DNA of 64,000 nucleotides, from contig NZ_JAPHPW010000023.1 of the NCBI RefSeq assembly GCF_026241515.1, forward strand, positions 19,726 through 83,725, in the 5' to 3' direction. The translations under genes were made by a program, and so were the position numbers. Below the pieces are notes generated by a model. It saw nothing but the letters and a program-made list of their open reading frames with translations, was not told the DNA's origin and made no database searches. Every line of letters starts with the position of its first letter. The stretch's first letter is position 1. This DNA comes from Vibrio sp. 14G-20. Its GTDB lineage: Bacteria > Pseudomonadota > Gammaproteobacteria > Enterobacterales > Vibrionaceae. Shown piece by piece: positions 44,837-53,468 of the stretch.

Positions 44837-44861
44837 GAGCGGCTTTACGCCGCTCTTTTTC
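44837..44861 (+). terminator. Terminator of rsmE-gshB
   Basis: GAGCGGC / GCCGCTC with a TTTAC loop is followed by TTTTT. Confidence 0.87.
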
Positions 44862-44892
44862 CTTTACTGGGAACACACTGGCAGGAGGCTCT

Positions 44893-45456
44893 ATGAATTT
44901 AACGAACCACTTTCTGGTCGCTATGCCCGGAATGAAAGACCCATACTTTCAAAATTCGGTGATCTATCTTTGTGAGCACAATGACGAAGGTGCGATGGGT
45001 TTGATGATCAACGCTCCTATCGATGTCACTGTCGGCAGTATGCTTAAGCAAGTTGAGGTTGATTCTGAACAGCCGAAACCCAACCAAGCAAGCCTTGATA
45101 AGCCAGTACTTAATGGTGGGCCAGTCGCAGAAGATCGTGGATTTATTTTGCACAAACCCAAAGGCAGCTATCAATCCAGCATCAACATGACGGATCAAAT
45201 CTCGGTAACAACCTCGAAAGATATTCTAATGGTGTTAGGGACAGAAGATGAACCTATGCATTATCTGGTCGCGCTTGGTTATGCAGGATGGGAACCTGGC
45301 CAGCTGGAGATCGAACTGACCGAGAACTCATGGCTAACCGTTGAAGCCGATCCAAAGGTCATCTTCGACACACCAATCTCAGACCGCTGGAAAGTTGCGG
45401 TGCAAATGTTAGGTATTAATGCCGCTCAGCTTTCAGCAGATGCAGGCCACGCCTAG
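44893..45456 (+). CDS. yqgE: UPF0301 family protein YqgE
   Basis: The 187 residues carry the family signature FLVAMPGMKDPYFQNSVIYLCEH at the N-terminus and NGGPVAEDRGFILH in the middle. The function is unknown. Its gene is nearly always next to ruvX (yqgF), as here with a 54-base gap, which suggests related expression. AGGAGG lies before the ATG. Confidence 0.93.
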   Translation: MNLTNHFLVAMPGMKDPYFQNSVIYLCEHNDEGAMGLMINAPIDVTVGSMLKQVEVDSEQPKPNQASLDKPVLNGGPVAEDRGFILHKPKGSYQSSINMTDQISVTTSKDILMVLGTEDEPMHYLVALGYAGWEPGQLEIELTENSWLTVEADPKVIFDTPISDRWKVAVQMLGINAAQLSADAGHA

Positions 45457-45510
45457 CCCTACTCAGTTCAATAAAATATACACTCAAACACAGATTAATT
45501 TGGAAGCCCC

Positions 45511-45933
45511 ATGTCACGAACAATTATGGCATTTGACTACGGTACAAAAAGTATCGGCAGTGCGATTGGACAAGAAATCACAGGTACAGCAAGCCCTTTA
45601 AAAGCCTTTAGAGCAAAAGATGGCATCCCAAACTGGGACGATATCGAGAAACAAATTAAGGAATGGCAGCCAAATCTTATTGTGGTTGGCCTTCCTACCG
45701 ACCTTCATGGTAAAGATCTAGCAACCATTACACCCAGAGCGAAGAAGTTCGCTAACCGTCTTAAAGGACGCTTTGGTGTTGACGTTGAACTGCATGATGA
45801 GAGGCTATCGACCGCAGAAGCGAGAGCCGAGCTTTTTGACATGGGTGGTTATAAAGCACTAAGCAAAGGCAACGTTGATAATCAATCAGCTGTCGTTATT
45901 TTAGAGAGTTGGTTTGAAGCACAATATTGCTAA
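45511..45933 (+). CDS. ruvX: Holliday junction resolvase-like protein YqgF/RuvX
   Basis: An RNase H-fold nuclease linked to processing of the 5' end of pre-16S rRNA and anti-termination. The 140 residues start with FDYGTKSIGSAIGQ, the catalytic aspartate in the first strand, followed by VVGLPTDLHG and DERLSTAEA. Length and context (yqgE upstream) are standard. The last gene of yqgE-ruvX, it is followed by a small lipoprotein gene. Confidence 0.95.
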   Translation: MSRTIMAFDYGTKSIGSAIGQEITGTASPLKAFRAKDGIPNWDDIEKQIKEWQPNLIVVGLPTDLHGKDLATITPRAKKFANRLKGRFGVDVELHDERLSTAEARAELFDMGGYKALSKGNVDNQSAVVILESWFEAQYC

Positions 45934-46033
45934 TAAAAAATTAATCACTAAATGCTGAAAGTATTTTCTGAACCTATACTAATTGTACGACGTAATGTCT
46001 AATACATTAGTAATTAGATAAGTGAGGGAAATT

Positions 46034-46171
46034 ATGAAAATTTTTCTAGTAATCTTCGTAGCTCTAACAATATCAGCATGCAGTTCGACAAGTCCCAACA
46101 ATGCCGGTTATATGAATCATACTACGACTAACGCAGGCGTAATCAGTGAGCCTAAGAACAAGAAGCGTTGA
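46034..46171 (+). CDS. Small predicted lipoprotein (45 residues)
   Basis: An ORF preceded by GAGGG. It encodes an N-terminal hydrophobic signal MKIFLVIFVALTISAC with an I-S-A-C lipobox (lipidated C16), followed by a short Ser/Asn/Thr-rich tail ending in KNKKR. The mature chain is only 30 residues, comparable to the smallest known Gram-negative lipoproteins. It lies between ruvX and the terminator shared with pilU. I do not recognise the family; no function is proposed. Confidence 0.7.
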   Translation: MKIFLVIFVALTISACSSTSPNNAGYMNHTTTNAGVISEPKNKKR

Positions 46172-46205
46172 TAATACAGACACAAGCCAAGCGAAGAAAA
46201 TGACG

Positions 46206-46243
46206 AACGCCTGATTTCAACTGGAATGAAATCAGGCGTTTTC
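46206..46243. terminator. Bidirectional terminator between lipoprotein gene and pilU
   Basis: AACGCCTGATTTCA / TGAAATCAGGCGTT, 14-base-pair stem followed by TTTC; it can end both the plus-strand lipoprotein transcript and pilTU. Confidence 0.8.
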
Positions 46244-46244
46244 A

Positions 46245-47354
46245 TCAACCCATATCTATCTTCACACCAGCCAAAGCGCCAGTCCCGTAGTCATCATCAC
46301 CACGTCTGGTTTTCAACATCAAGCGCAAATCATTAGCCGAGTCAGCACTGTGGAACGCATCTTCCTCGCTAATCTTGCCTGCAACGACCAAATCATACAA
46401 AGCTTGGTCAAAGGTCTGCATACCAATCTCTTTCGATTTAGCCATGGTCGCTTTTAGCTCGTGCAGCTCACCGCGACGAATTAAGTCAGACACTCGTGGG
46501 CTGTTAAGTAAAATCTCAAACACACCATGACGACCGCTGCCATTCTTATCTCGAATTAACTGCTGAGCGACCACACCACGCAGATTCATCGACAAATCAA
46601 ACAAGAACTGTTCTTTCTGCTCTTTAGGCACCAAGTGGAGAATACGCTCTAACGCTTGGTTAGCGTTATTGGCGTGCAAGGTAGCCATACACAAGTGACC
46701 CGTTTCAGCAAAGGTCATCGCATATTCCATGGTTTCACGGCTACGGATTTCACCAATCAAGATCATATCAGGTGCTTGGCGCAAAGAGTTCTTAAGCGCA
46801 ACTTCATAACTCTCGGTGTCGAGGCCAACCTCACGTTGAGTCACGATGCACTTTTTATGTTCGTGAACGAATTCAATCGGGTCTTCAACCGTCAAGATAT
46901 GCCCCGAGCGGTTGGTATTGCGATAACCCGTCATTGCAGCCATTGAGGTCGATTTACCAGAGCCCGTAGCACCAACCACTAGCACCAAACCACGCTTTGC
47001 GATTGAAAGGTCTTGCAGTACATCAGGAAGCTTTAATTGTTCAAATGTTGGGATATTAGTCTCGATACGACGAATGACCGCTCCTGGTAGCTCTCGCTGA
47101 AAGAATGCACTAACACGAAAACGACCAAAATCACGCACAATGGCAAAGTTAGCCTCACGCGTTTTCTGATATTCATCGCGTCGATCTTGATCCATCATCG
47201 CGTCAAGCAACTGTGCGACCTGAGCCGACTTCAGCTTATCTCCCTGAGGTCGCAGTTCACCATCCACACGAAACAGGATTGGAGCATCGACAGTGATATA
47301 AAGATCCGAAGCTTTTTGAGACAGCATCCCCTCAAGAATTTGATTCAATTCCAT
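46245..47354 (-). CDS. pilU: Type IV pilus retraction ATPase PilU
   Basis: A PilT-like secretion ATPase that assists PilT-driven pilus retraction. The 369 residues carry the Walker A GATGSGKSTS, an acidic Walker B stretch and HLCMATLHANNANQALERI. The C-terminal tail ending in DYGTGALAGVKIDMG is longer than PilT's. It lies 14 bases after pilT and so is cotranscribed. In Vibrio, PilT and PilU together retract the competence and MSHA pili. Confidence 0.95.
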   Translation of the reverse strand: MELNQILEGMLSQKASDLYITVDAPILFRVDGELRPQGDKLKSAQVAQLLDAMMDQDRRDEYQKTREANFAIVRDFGRFRVSAFFQRELPGAVIRRIETNIPTFEQLKLPDVLQDLSIAKRGLVLVVGATGSGKSTSMAAMTGYRNTNRSGHILTVEDPIEFVHEHKKCIVTQREVGLDTESYEVALKNSLRQAPDMILIGEIRSRETMEYAMTFAETGHLCMATLHANNANQALERILHLVPKEQKEQFLFDLSMNLRGVVAQQLIRDKNGSGRHGVFEILLNSPRVSDLIRRGELHELKATMAKSKEIGMQTFDQALYDLVVAGKISEEDAFHSADSANDLRLMLKTRRGDDDYGTGALAGVKIDMG

Positions 47355-47368
47355 TTTGTTTACCTTGA

Positions 47369-48406
47369 TTAAAACATTGAGGTTTCAATTTCGATCTTTT
47401 TCTCGACCTCTTCTGAATCAACCAAACCTTGAGCCATCAGCTGCTTCGCATTTTGCTCCATGGTCTGCATACCGTGTGCCGCGCCCGTTTGAATAATCGA
47501 ATACATCTGCGCGACCTTATCTTCACGAATCAAGTTTCTGATTGCAGGTGTTGCCATCATGATTTCATGACAAGCCACACGACCACCACCGACACGCTTT
47601 AACAGCTTCTGGGCAATCACCGAACGTAACGATTCAGACAACATTGAACGCACCATGTCTTTGTCGCTACCCGGGAATACATCGATAATACGGTCGATAG
47701 TTTTTGCCGCAGAGCTCGTGTGTAAGGTACCAAACACTAAGTGACCAGTTTCAGCTGCGGTTAGCGCTAAGCTGATCGTCTCTTGGTCACGAAGCTCACC
47801 AACAAGGATTACGTCTGGGTCTTCACGTAACGCACTACGTAACGCCGCTTTGAAGCTGTGAGTGTCGCGGTGCACTTCTCGTTGGTTGATTAAGCATTTG
47901 TTGTTGGTATGAACAAATTCGATCGGGTCTTCGATCGTCAGGATATGCTTATTGTGGTTACGGTTAACATAGTCCACCATCGCCGCCAAAGTTGTCGACT
48001 TACCCGAACCAGTGGGCCCGGTGACCAATACTAAACCTTTTTCGTAATTAGATATTCTTTCAAATATCTCAGGAGCCCCTAACTGTTCAAGGGTCGGAAT
48101 TTCTACTGGAATGGTACGAAATACAGCAGAGCAGCCACGAGATTGGTTAAAAGCATTAACACGGAAACGACCAACGTTGGGTAATTCAAAAGAGAAGTCG
48201 ACTTCCAGTTTTTCTTCAAACTCACCGCGTTGTGAATCGTCCATGATCTCAAAAACTAAACGATGCACATCAGCATGACTCAAAGCTGGTATTCCAAGCT
48301 TCCTTACTTCACCATCTATACGTACCATTGGAGATACACCCGCAGAAAGATGTAGATCTGACGCGTTATGCTTTACACTAAAATCTAGTAACTCAGTGAT
48401 ATCCAT
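47369..48406 (-). CDS. pilT: Type IV pilus twitching motility ATPase PilT
   Basis: Hexameric ATPase that retracts type IV pili. The 345 residues carry the Walker A GPTGSGKSTT (130-139 region), the Asp box ILTIEDPIEFVH, and the His box TGHLVFGTLHTSSA. First gene of pilT-pilU, divergent from yggS. Important for twitching, DNA uptake and surface attachment in Vibrio. Confidence 0.97.
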   Translation of the reverse strand: MDITELLDFSVKHNASDLHLSAGVSPMVRIDGEVRKLGIPALSHADVHRLVFEIMDDSQRGEFEEKLEVDFSFELPNVGRFRVNAFNQSRGCSAVFRTIPVEIPTLEQLGAPEIFERISNYEKGLVLVTGPTGSGKSTTLAAMVDYVNRNHNKHILTIEDPIEFVHTNNKCLINQREVHRDTHSFKAALRSALREDPDVILVGELRDQETISLALTAAETGHLVFGTLHTSSAAKTIDRIIDVFPGSDKDMVRSMLSESLRSVIAQKLLKRVGGGRVACHEIMMATPAIRNLIREDKVAQMYSIIQTGAAHGMQTMEQNAKQLMAQGLVDSEEVEKKIEIETSMF

Positions 48407-48432
48407 TTATTTTCCCTTAAGTAAAGTCAGCT

Positions 48433-49137
48433 ATGAGTAGTATTCAACAAAATATCGAACAAATCACCTCACAGATTCGTAGTGCTGAGAAAAAGTGCGG
48501 ACGAGATCCAGAGTCCGTGCAACTTTTAGCCGTCAGCAAAACTAAACCTATTGATGCGATTCTAGAAGCCGCACTCGGAGGCCAAGTTGCCTTTGGTGAA
48601 AACTATGTTCAAGAAGGTGTTGATAAAGTAAAACACTTTTCAGAACATCATTCTAATCTAAATTTGGAGTGGCATTTTATTGGTCCAATTCAATCCAATA
48701 AAACCCGTCCAATCGCTGAAAGCTTCCAATGGGTTCATTCTGTCGACCGCGATAAAATCGCACAAAGGCTCAATGATCAGCGACCAAGCGAGCTTCCACC
48801 TCTGCAAGTTCTCATTCAAGTAAATACCAGCGGTGAAAATTCCAAATCAGGAACGTCAGAAGAAACAGTTTTTGCACTCGCGGAGTTGATTTCGTCGCTC
48901 CCTAACCTCACTTTAAGAGGATTGATGTCGATTCCTGCAAACGTATCTGACTATCAATCTCAGCTTAATGCATTTTCTCAACTGGCGGAGCTTAAAGACA
49001 AGCTAGCCGCAAAGTATCCAAACATAGATACCCTTTCGATGGGTATGAGTGGTGATATGGATGCAGCAGTTGAGGCTGGCAGCACAATGGTTCGTATTGG
49101 AACGGCTATCTTCGGTGCTCGTAATTACGCGAAATAG
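48433..49137 (+). CDS. yggS: PLP homeostasis protein YggS (PLPBP)
   Basis: Pyridoxal phosphate-binding protein with no known enzyme activity that balances vitamin B6 and amino acid pools. The 234 residues form an alanine-racemase N-terminal-like barrel; the PLP lysine is K36 in LLAVSKTKP. GENYVQEGVDK, HFIGPIQSNK and GMSGDMDAAVEAGSTMVRIG are typical. It starts the yggS-proC-yggT-yggU group and is divergent from pilT. Confidence 0.95.
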   Translation: MSSIQQNIEQITSQIRSAEKKCGRDPESVQLLAVSKTKPIDAILEAALGGQVAFGENYVQEGVDKVKHFSEHHSNLNLEWHFIGPIQSNKTRPIAESFQWVHSVDRDKIAQRLNDQRPSELPPLQVLIQVNTSGENSKSGTSEETVFALAELISSLPNLTLRGLMSIPANVSDYQSQLNAFSQLAELKDKLAAKYPNIDTLSMGMSGDMDAAVEAGSTMVRIGTAIFGARNYAK

Positions 49138-49249
49138 CACAGCACGTAACAAGAAATAGCTACAGCAAGCAACAACAAGTAGCAACGAAAAATACAGTAT
49201 TGATACCGCTTCGCTTTAACCGCGCAGCGACACGCTCAGGATTTTATAT

Positions 49250-50068
49250 ATGGAACATAAGAACATCGCCTTTATTGGGGCGGGAAATATGGTTCGCTCG
49301 ATTGTAGCGGGCTTAGTGGCGAGTGGTTACCCAGCGCAAAAGATTACTGCAACAGCGCCTTCAGACACCAGAAGGCTGCCGTTAGAGCAAGAGTACGGCA
49401 TCAATACCACCAGCGATAATATTGCCGCAGCAGAACAAGCAGACGTTGTTGTGTTATCCGTGAAGCCACAAATGATGGCTGATGTATGTAAACCCTTACA
49501 AGGTATCGACTTCAGCAACAAACTGGTTATCTCAATTGCCGCGGGTATTAATGCGAATCGACTCAATGAGATGTTAAACTGCCAGCTGAACCTTGTGCGT
49601 GTGATGCCAAACACGCCATCACTACTTGGTAAAGGGATGAGCGGCCTTTATGCTGACTCAACGGTTAGTCAGGGCGATAAAGAGTTCGCTTCTCAGCTAA
49701 TGCAAGCCGTAGGTGAGGTAAGCTGGGTTGAACAAGAGTCTGGTATCAACAACATCATTGCAGCGGCGGGGAGTGCTCCGGCTTACTTCTTCCTGTTTAT
49801 GGAAGCGATGCAAGCTGAAGCAATTAACCAAGGTTTTGACCAAGAAACCGCTCGTAAATTAGTGCAGCAATCTGCATTAGGCGCGGCAGAGATGGTGGTA
49901 GCGAATCCAAATACTGAATTATCAACACTGCGTGAGCAAGTGACTTCAAAAGGCGGAACGACCGCAGAAGCATTGCGCACGTTTAACGACCATCAACTAT
50001 CAGACATCGTAGCGAAAGCCATGCAAGCGGCGGTTGCTCGAGCTGAAGAGATGGAAAAACTGTTTTAA
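49250..50068 (+). CDS. proC: Pyrroline-5-carboxylate reductase
   Basis: Reduces pyrroline-5-carboxylate to proline with NAD(P)H. The 272 residues have N-terminal Rossmann IAFIGAGNMVRSIVAG and the C-terminal signature family with TSKGGTTAEALRTF. It follows yggS after a 112-base gap. The ribosome site is weak (AGGA about 10 bases from the ATG). The yggS-proC-yggT order recurs across gammaproteobacteria. Confidence 0.96.
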   Translation: MEHKNIAFIGAGNMVRSIVAGLVASGYPAQKITATAPSDTRRLPLEQEYGINTTSDNIAAAEQADVVVLSVKPQMMADVCKPLQGIDFSNKLVISIAAGINANRLNEMLNCQLNLVRVMPNTPSLLGKGMSGLYADSTVSQGDKEFASQLMQAVGEVSWVEQESGINNIIAAAGSAPAYFFLFMEAMQAEAINQGFDQETARKLVQQSALGAAEMVVANPNTELSTLREQVTSKGGTTAEALRTFNDHQLSDIVAKAMQAAVARAEEMEKLF

Positions 50069-50143
50069 TACTCGTTACAGTACAAAAGCATTGTGCCGTT
50101 CGGGTGATACCTAGCGGCAAGTAAATCCGAAAAAGGAAACAAT

Positions 50144-50701
50144 ATGAATTCGATGAGCTTTCTGATCTCGACCGTTTTTGATCTTTACATCATGGTTGTG
50201 ATCTTGCGTATCTGGCTACAAGCATCACGTGCAGATTTCTACAACCCATTCTCACAATTTATCGTAAAAGCGACACAACCGGTTGTTGCCCCGCTACGCC
50301 GAGTGATTCCATCAATAGGAAGCCTTGACCTTGCGACGGTTGTCTTCGCTTATGTGCTGTGTGTACTTAAGTTCGTCGCTCTAAACTTGATTATCTCTGG
50401 CGGTGCGGCTGTATTTGATATCAGCTTCCTGATCTTTGGCGCACTATCTCTGCTCAAAGCGGCTGGTGGGTTAATTTTCTGGGTTCTACTGATCCGTGCA
50501 ATCCTGAGTTGGGTTAGCCAAGGCCGTAGCCCAATCGAATACGTATTCCATCAGTTAACAGAACCAATGCTAACGCCAATTCGCCGTATCCTTCCTGATA
50601 TGGGTGGCTTCGACCTAAGTGTGCTGGTTCTGTTCATTGTTCTGCAATTTGCGAACTTCCTAATGGGCGACATGATCGGTCCTATTTGGTATCAGCTATA
50701 A
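50144..50701 (+). CDS. yggT: YggT family membrane protein
   Basis: A 185-residue protein with four predicted membrane segments (two repeats of a 90-residue YggT unit). Each unit contains an arginine-rich turn, FYNPFSQFIVKATQPVVAPLRRVIP in the first and PIEYVFHQLTEPMLTPIRRILP in the second. A role in cation/osmotic tolerance or membrane protein placement is suggested in other bacteria. An AGGAAA site precedes the ATG. Confidence 0.92.
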   Translation: MNSMSFLISTVFDLYIMVVILRIWLQASRADFYNPFSQFIVKATQPVVAPLRRVIPSIGSLDLATVVFAYVLCVLKFVALNLIISGGAAVFDISFLIFGALSLLKAAGGLIFWVLLIRAILSWVSQGRSPIEYVFHQLTEPMLTPIRRILPDMGGFDLSVLVLFIVLQFANFLMGDMIGPIWYQL

Positions 50702-50730
50702 TTCAAGTACGAACCTCAGGTACTTTGACG

Positions 50731-51021
50731 ATGCCAAAAGCAGTTTGGGCCGAAGAAGACGATATTCTTCTTCGGCTCTATATCCAACCCAAAGCAAGCC
50801 GAGACAAGATTGTCGGCTTGCACGGAGAGGAACTGAAAATTGCCATTACTGCACCACCGGTTGATGGCAAAGCAAATGCTCACTTAGCGAAATACCTTGC
50901 GAAACAATTTAAGGTCGCGAAAGGGCAAATTAAGATAGAAATGGGAGAGCTCGGTCGGCATAAGCAAGTTCGAATATGCTCACCAAGCCAGATCCCAACT
51001 GAAGTCAAAGCCATCCTATGA
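50731..51021 (+). CDS. yggU: DUF167 (YggU) family protein
   Basis: A 96-residue protein with the DUF167 pattern LRLYIQPKASRDKIVGLHG and ITAPPVDGKANAHLAKYLAK, a fold of unknown function. The frame is open 45 bases further upstream from a TTG within yggT, but the ATG at 50731 gives the usual N-terminus. It lies 29 bases after yggT. Confidence 0.9.
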   Translation: MPKAVWAEEDDILLRLYIQPKASRDKIVGLHGEELKIAITAPPVDGKANAHLAKYLAKQFKVAKGQIKIEMGELGRHKQVRICSPSQIPTEVKAIL

Positions 51022-51049
51022 TGGCTTTTTGCTATTTATTGGAGTCATT

Positions 51050-51481
51050 ATGCGTCTATGGATAACAGCACTACTCACAGCTCTAATTGCCCTACCAAGC
51101 TCGGCAGGACAGTTTAAAAGTATCAAGGATGTCGAGGTTCATTACTCGGCTTTCAATTCCACGTTTTTAACTGCGCAGGTCGCTAAGCAATATAAGCTGA
51201 AACGAAACGGATACTCAGCGATTCTAAATATCAGCGTGCTAGACAACGCTTCTCTAGGCAAGCCTGCAACAACGGCTAAAATTACGGGAACAGCACGAAA
51301 CCTAGTAGGCAATACTCGTACGCTTAACTTCCGTGAAATAAAGGAAGGTGATGCGATTTATTACCTTGCAGAGTTCCCTATCACTCACGAAGAGAACATC
51401 ACTTTTGATATTGATGTTAACGCAGGTTTGAAAGGCACTGGACCACTGCGTTTTACACAAAAATTCTATATAGAAGAGTAG
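51050..51481 (+). CDS. DUF4426 family exported protein
   Basis: A 143-residue protein with an N-terminal signal peptide (MRLWITALLTALIALPSSAG, cleavage after about residue 19). A beta-rich domain follows (VEVHYSAFNSTFL-like strand pattern). It matches the DUF4426 family of unknown function found in Vibrio and relatives in this same place. GGAG precedes the ATG at 51050; a further-upstream ATG-less extension is rejected. Confidence 0.75.
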   Translation: MRLWITALLTALIALPSSAGQFKSIKDVEVHYSAFNSTFLTAQVAKQYKLKRNGYSAILNISVLDNASLGKPATTAKITGTARNLVGNTRTLNFREIKEGDAIYYLAEFPITHEENITFDIDVNAGLKGTGPLRFTQKFYIEE

Positions 51482-51529
51482 CTTCAACGCTCACTTTTCT
51501 AGTCATTAACTTATTAGAGCCACATTCCC

Positions 51530-52129
51530 ATGAGTAAGATTGTTTTAGCAACAGGCAACCAAGGCAAAGTTCGCGAGATGGCAGATATTCTATCTGAGTT
51601 TGGTTTCGACGTTGTCGCGCAAAGTGAATTTAACGTTTCAGAAGTCGCAGAAACGGGAACAACTTTCATTGAAAATGCCATCATCAAAGCTCGCCACGCT
51701 GCGAAAGAGACGGGGCTACCAGCGATTGCGGACGATTCTGGCTTAGAAGTTGATTACCTTAATGGTGCACCCGGTATCTACTCAGCACGTTACTCTGGTG
51801 GAGGGGCGACCGATAAACAGAACATCGAAAAGTTGTTAGATGCCATGCAAGGTGTCGACGTTGAAAAACGCACGGCTCGTTTTCACTGTGTGCTGGTGCT
51901 AATGCGTCACGAAAACGACCCGACACCATTGGTGTGTCACGGTAAATGGGAAGGTCGCATTCTTACTGAAGAACACGGTGAGAATGGCTTTGGCTACGAT
52001 CCTGTGTTCTTTGTACCAGAAGATAACTGCGCTTCAGCAGAGCTTGAATCGTCACGTAAGAAGCAACTGTCACACCGCGGAAAAGCTCTTGCTGCACTAT
52101 TCGAAGCAATCAAAGAGCAAGCTCTGTAA
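51530..52129 (+). CDS. rdgB: XTP/dITP diphosphatase
   Basis: Removes non-canonical purine nucleotides (dITP, XTP) to prevent mutagenesis. The 199 residues carry LATGNQGKVREM, DDSGLEVDYLNGAPGIYSARY and ENGFGYDPVFF, all signatures of the HAM1/RdgB family. Its stop overlaps the hemW ATG (TAATG), so they are translationally coupled. Confidence 0.97.
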   Translation: MSKIVLATGNQGKVREMADILSEFGFDVVAQSEFNVSEVAETGTTFIENAIIKARHAAKETGLPAIADDSGLEVDYLNGAPGIYSARYSGGGATDKQNIEKLLDAMQGVDVEKRTARFHCVLVLMRHENDPTPLVCHGKWEGRILTEEHGENGFGYDPVFFVPEDNCASAELESSRKKQLSHRGKALAALFEAIKEQAL

Positions 52130-53316
52130 TGCACAATGCAGCGCTAGTACCACCCGCACTTAGCCTTTATGCACACATCCCATGGTGTGTACAAAAGTGC
52201 CCGTATTGTGATTTCAACTCACACGCTCTAAAAGCCGAGATCCCTGAGAAAGAGTACATCGATGCACTGCTTGAAGACCTCGATACAGATATCGAAAAGT
52301 ACCAACTCAATGACACGCCTCGCCCATTGCATTCGATCTTTATTGGTGGTGGCACTCCGAGCCTGTTTTCTCCTGAAGAAATTGGCCGACTGTTACAAGG
52401 CATTGAACAGCGCATCCCGTTCAAGCCTGATATAGAAATCACCATGGAAGCCAACCCGGGCACCATAGAGGCTGAACGTTTTGCAGGTTACCAAAAGGCA
52501 GGCATTACTCGAATCTCGGTAGGCGTACAAAGTTTTGAGCAAGAGAAACTAGAAAGGCTTGGGCGTATCCATGGTCAAGATGAAGCAGTGAATGCCGCTC
52601 ACTTAGCACATAAGATCGGATTAAATAGTTTCAACTTAGATCTCATGCACGGCTTACCGGATCAAAGCATAGATCAAGCATTGGCGGATCTAGATAAAGC
52701 TATCGAGCTTAACCCTCCACACTTATCTTGGTATCAGCTAACAATAGAACCTAACACCATGTTCTATTACAAAACCCCAAAGCTACCTGACGATGACGAT
52801 CTTTGGGATATTTTCGATTTGGGTCATAAGAAACTCGCAGACGCAGGCTATGTGCAGTACGAAATTTCAGGCTACAGCAAGCCGGGATATCAGTGTCAAC
52901 ATAACCTCAACTACTGGCGCTTTGGTGACTACCTAGGTATTGGTTGTGGCTCTCATGGCAAGCTAAGTTTTGCTGATGGACGCATCATTCGCACGACTAA
53001 GGTTAAACACCCTAGAGGCTATTTAGCGGCTTACCAGAACATGGTGAAGCCGTATCTATCCGATGAGTTTGAAGTGCCGAATGAAGACCGCCCTTTTGAG
53101 TTCTTTATGAACCGCTTTAGGTTAATGGAAGCGTGTCCAAAACAAGATTTCATCGATACAACAGGGCTTGGTTTTGACTCAGTTCAGTCAACGATTGAGT
53201 GGGCAAAAGAGCTAGGTTACTTGAACGAAACTGACACTCACTGGCAGATCACTGAAAAAGGAAAGCTGTTCCTCAACGATTTGCTAGAAGCCTTTATGGC
53301 TGAAGAAGACGAGTAG
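52129..53316 (+). CDS. hemW: Heme chaperone HemW (radical SAM)
   Basis: Radical-SAM family protein that inserts haem into targets; long misnamed as a coproporphyrinogen oxidase. The 395 residues have the cluster motif C20-x3-C24-x2-C27 in HIPWCVQKCPYCDFN, with SVGVQSFEQEKLERLGRIH and the C-terminal HemN-like domain. It is coupled to rdgB at TAATG. A heptanucleotide repeat begins at its stop codon. Confidence 0.93.
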   Translation: MHNAALVPPALSLYAHIPWCVQKCPYCDFNSHALKAEIPEKEYIDALLEDLDTDIEKYQLNDTPRPLHSIFIGGGTPSLFSPEEIGRLLQGIEQRIPFKPDIEITMEANPGTIEAERFAGYQKAGITRISVGVQSFEQEKLERLGRIHGQDEAVNAAHLAHKIGLNSFNLDLMHGLPDQSIDQALADLDKAIELNPPHLSWYQLTIEPNTMFYYKTPKLPDDDDLWDIFDLGHKKLADAGYVQYEISGYSKPGYQCQHNLNYWRFGDYLGIGCGSHGKLSFADGRIIRTTKVKHPRGYLAAYQNMVKPYLSDEFEVPNEDRPFEFFMNRFRLMEACPKQDFIDTTGLGFDSVQSTIEWAKELGYLNETDTHWQITEKGKLFLNDLLEAFMAEEDE

Positions 53317-53358
53317 TTCGAGATTCGAGATTCGAGATTCGAGATTCGAGATTCGAGA
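53317..53358 (+). repeat. Heptanucleotide tandem repeat (TTCGAGA)6
   Basis: Six perfect tandem copies of TTCGAGA begin one base after the hemW stop codon and run almost to its terminator. Perfect short repeats like this are prone to slippage. The unit is non-coding here. Confidence 0.9.
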
Positions 53359-53368
53359 AGTATTGCGT

Positions 53369-53398
53369 AAGGGTTGGCTTTAGGGTCAACCCTTTTTA
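53369..53398 (+). terminator. Terminator of rdgB-hemW
   Basis: AAGGGTTG / CAACCCTT with an upper loop is followed by TTTTTATT. Confidence 0.85.
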
Positions 53399-53468
53399 TT
53401 GTAAGAATCTTTCTCGAAGCGAAGCGCTCTATAGGACGAAGTCCGTGCTCGCATCTCGCATCTTTCTT
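53399..53468. other. Repeat-like tail between hemW and glsA
   Basis: This segment carries CTCGAAGCGAAGCGC, GGACGAAGTCC (a short inverted repeat), and CTCGCATCTCGCATC (two tandem copies of a seven-base unit). It looks like a second low-complexity or repeat-derived patch beside the TTCGAGA array. Confidence 0.45.

Noticed and set aside
53317..53358. Heptamer array as a replication or partition iteron set
   Set aside because: The units are contiguous with no spacing, lie in a 3' untranslated region, and no replication or partition gene is near.
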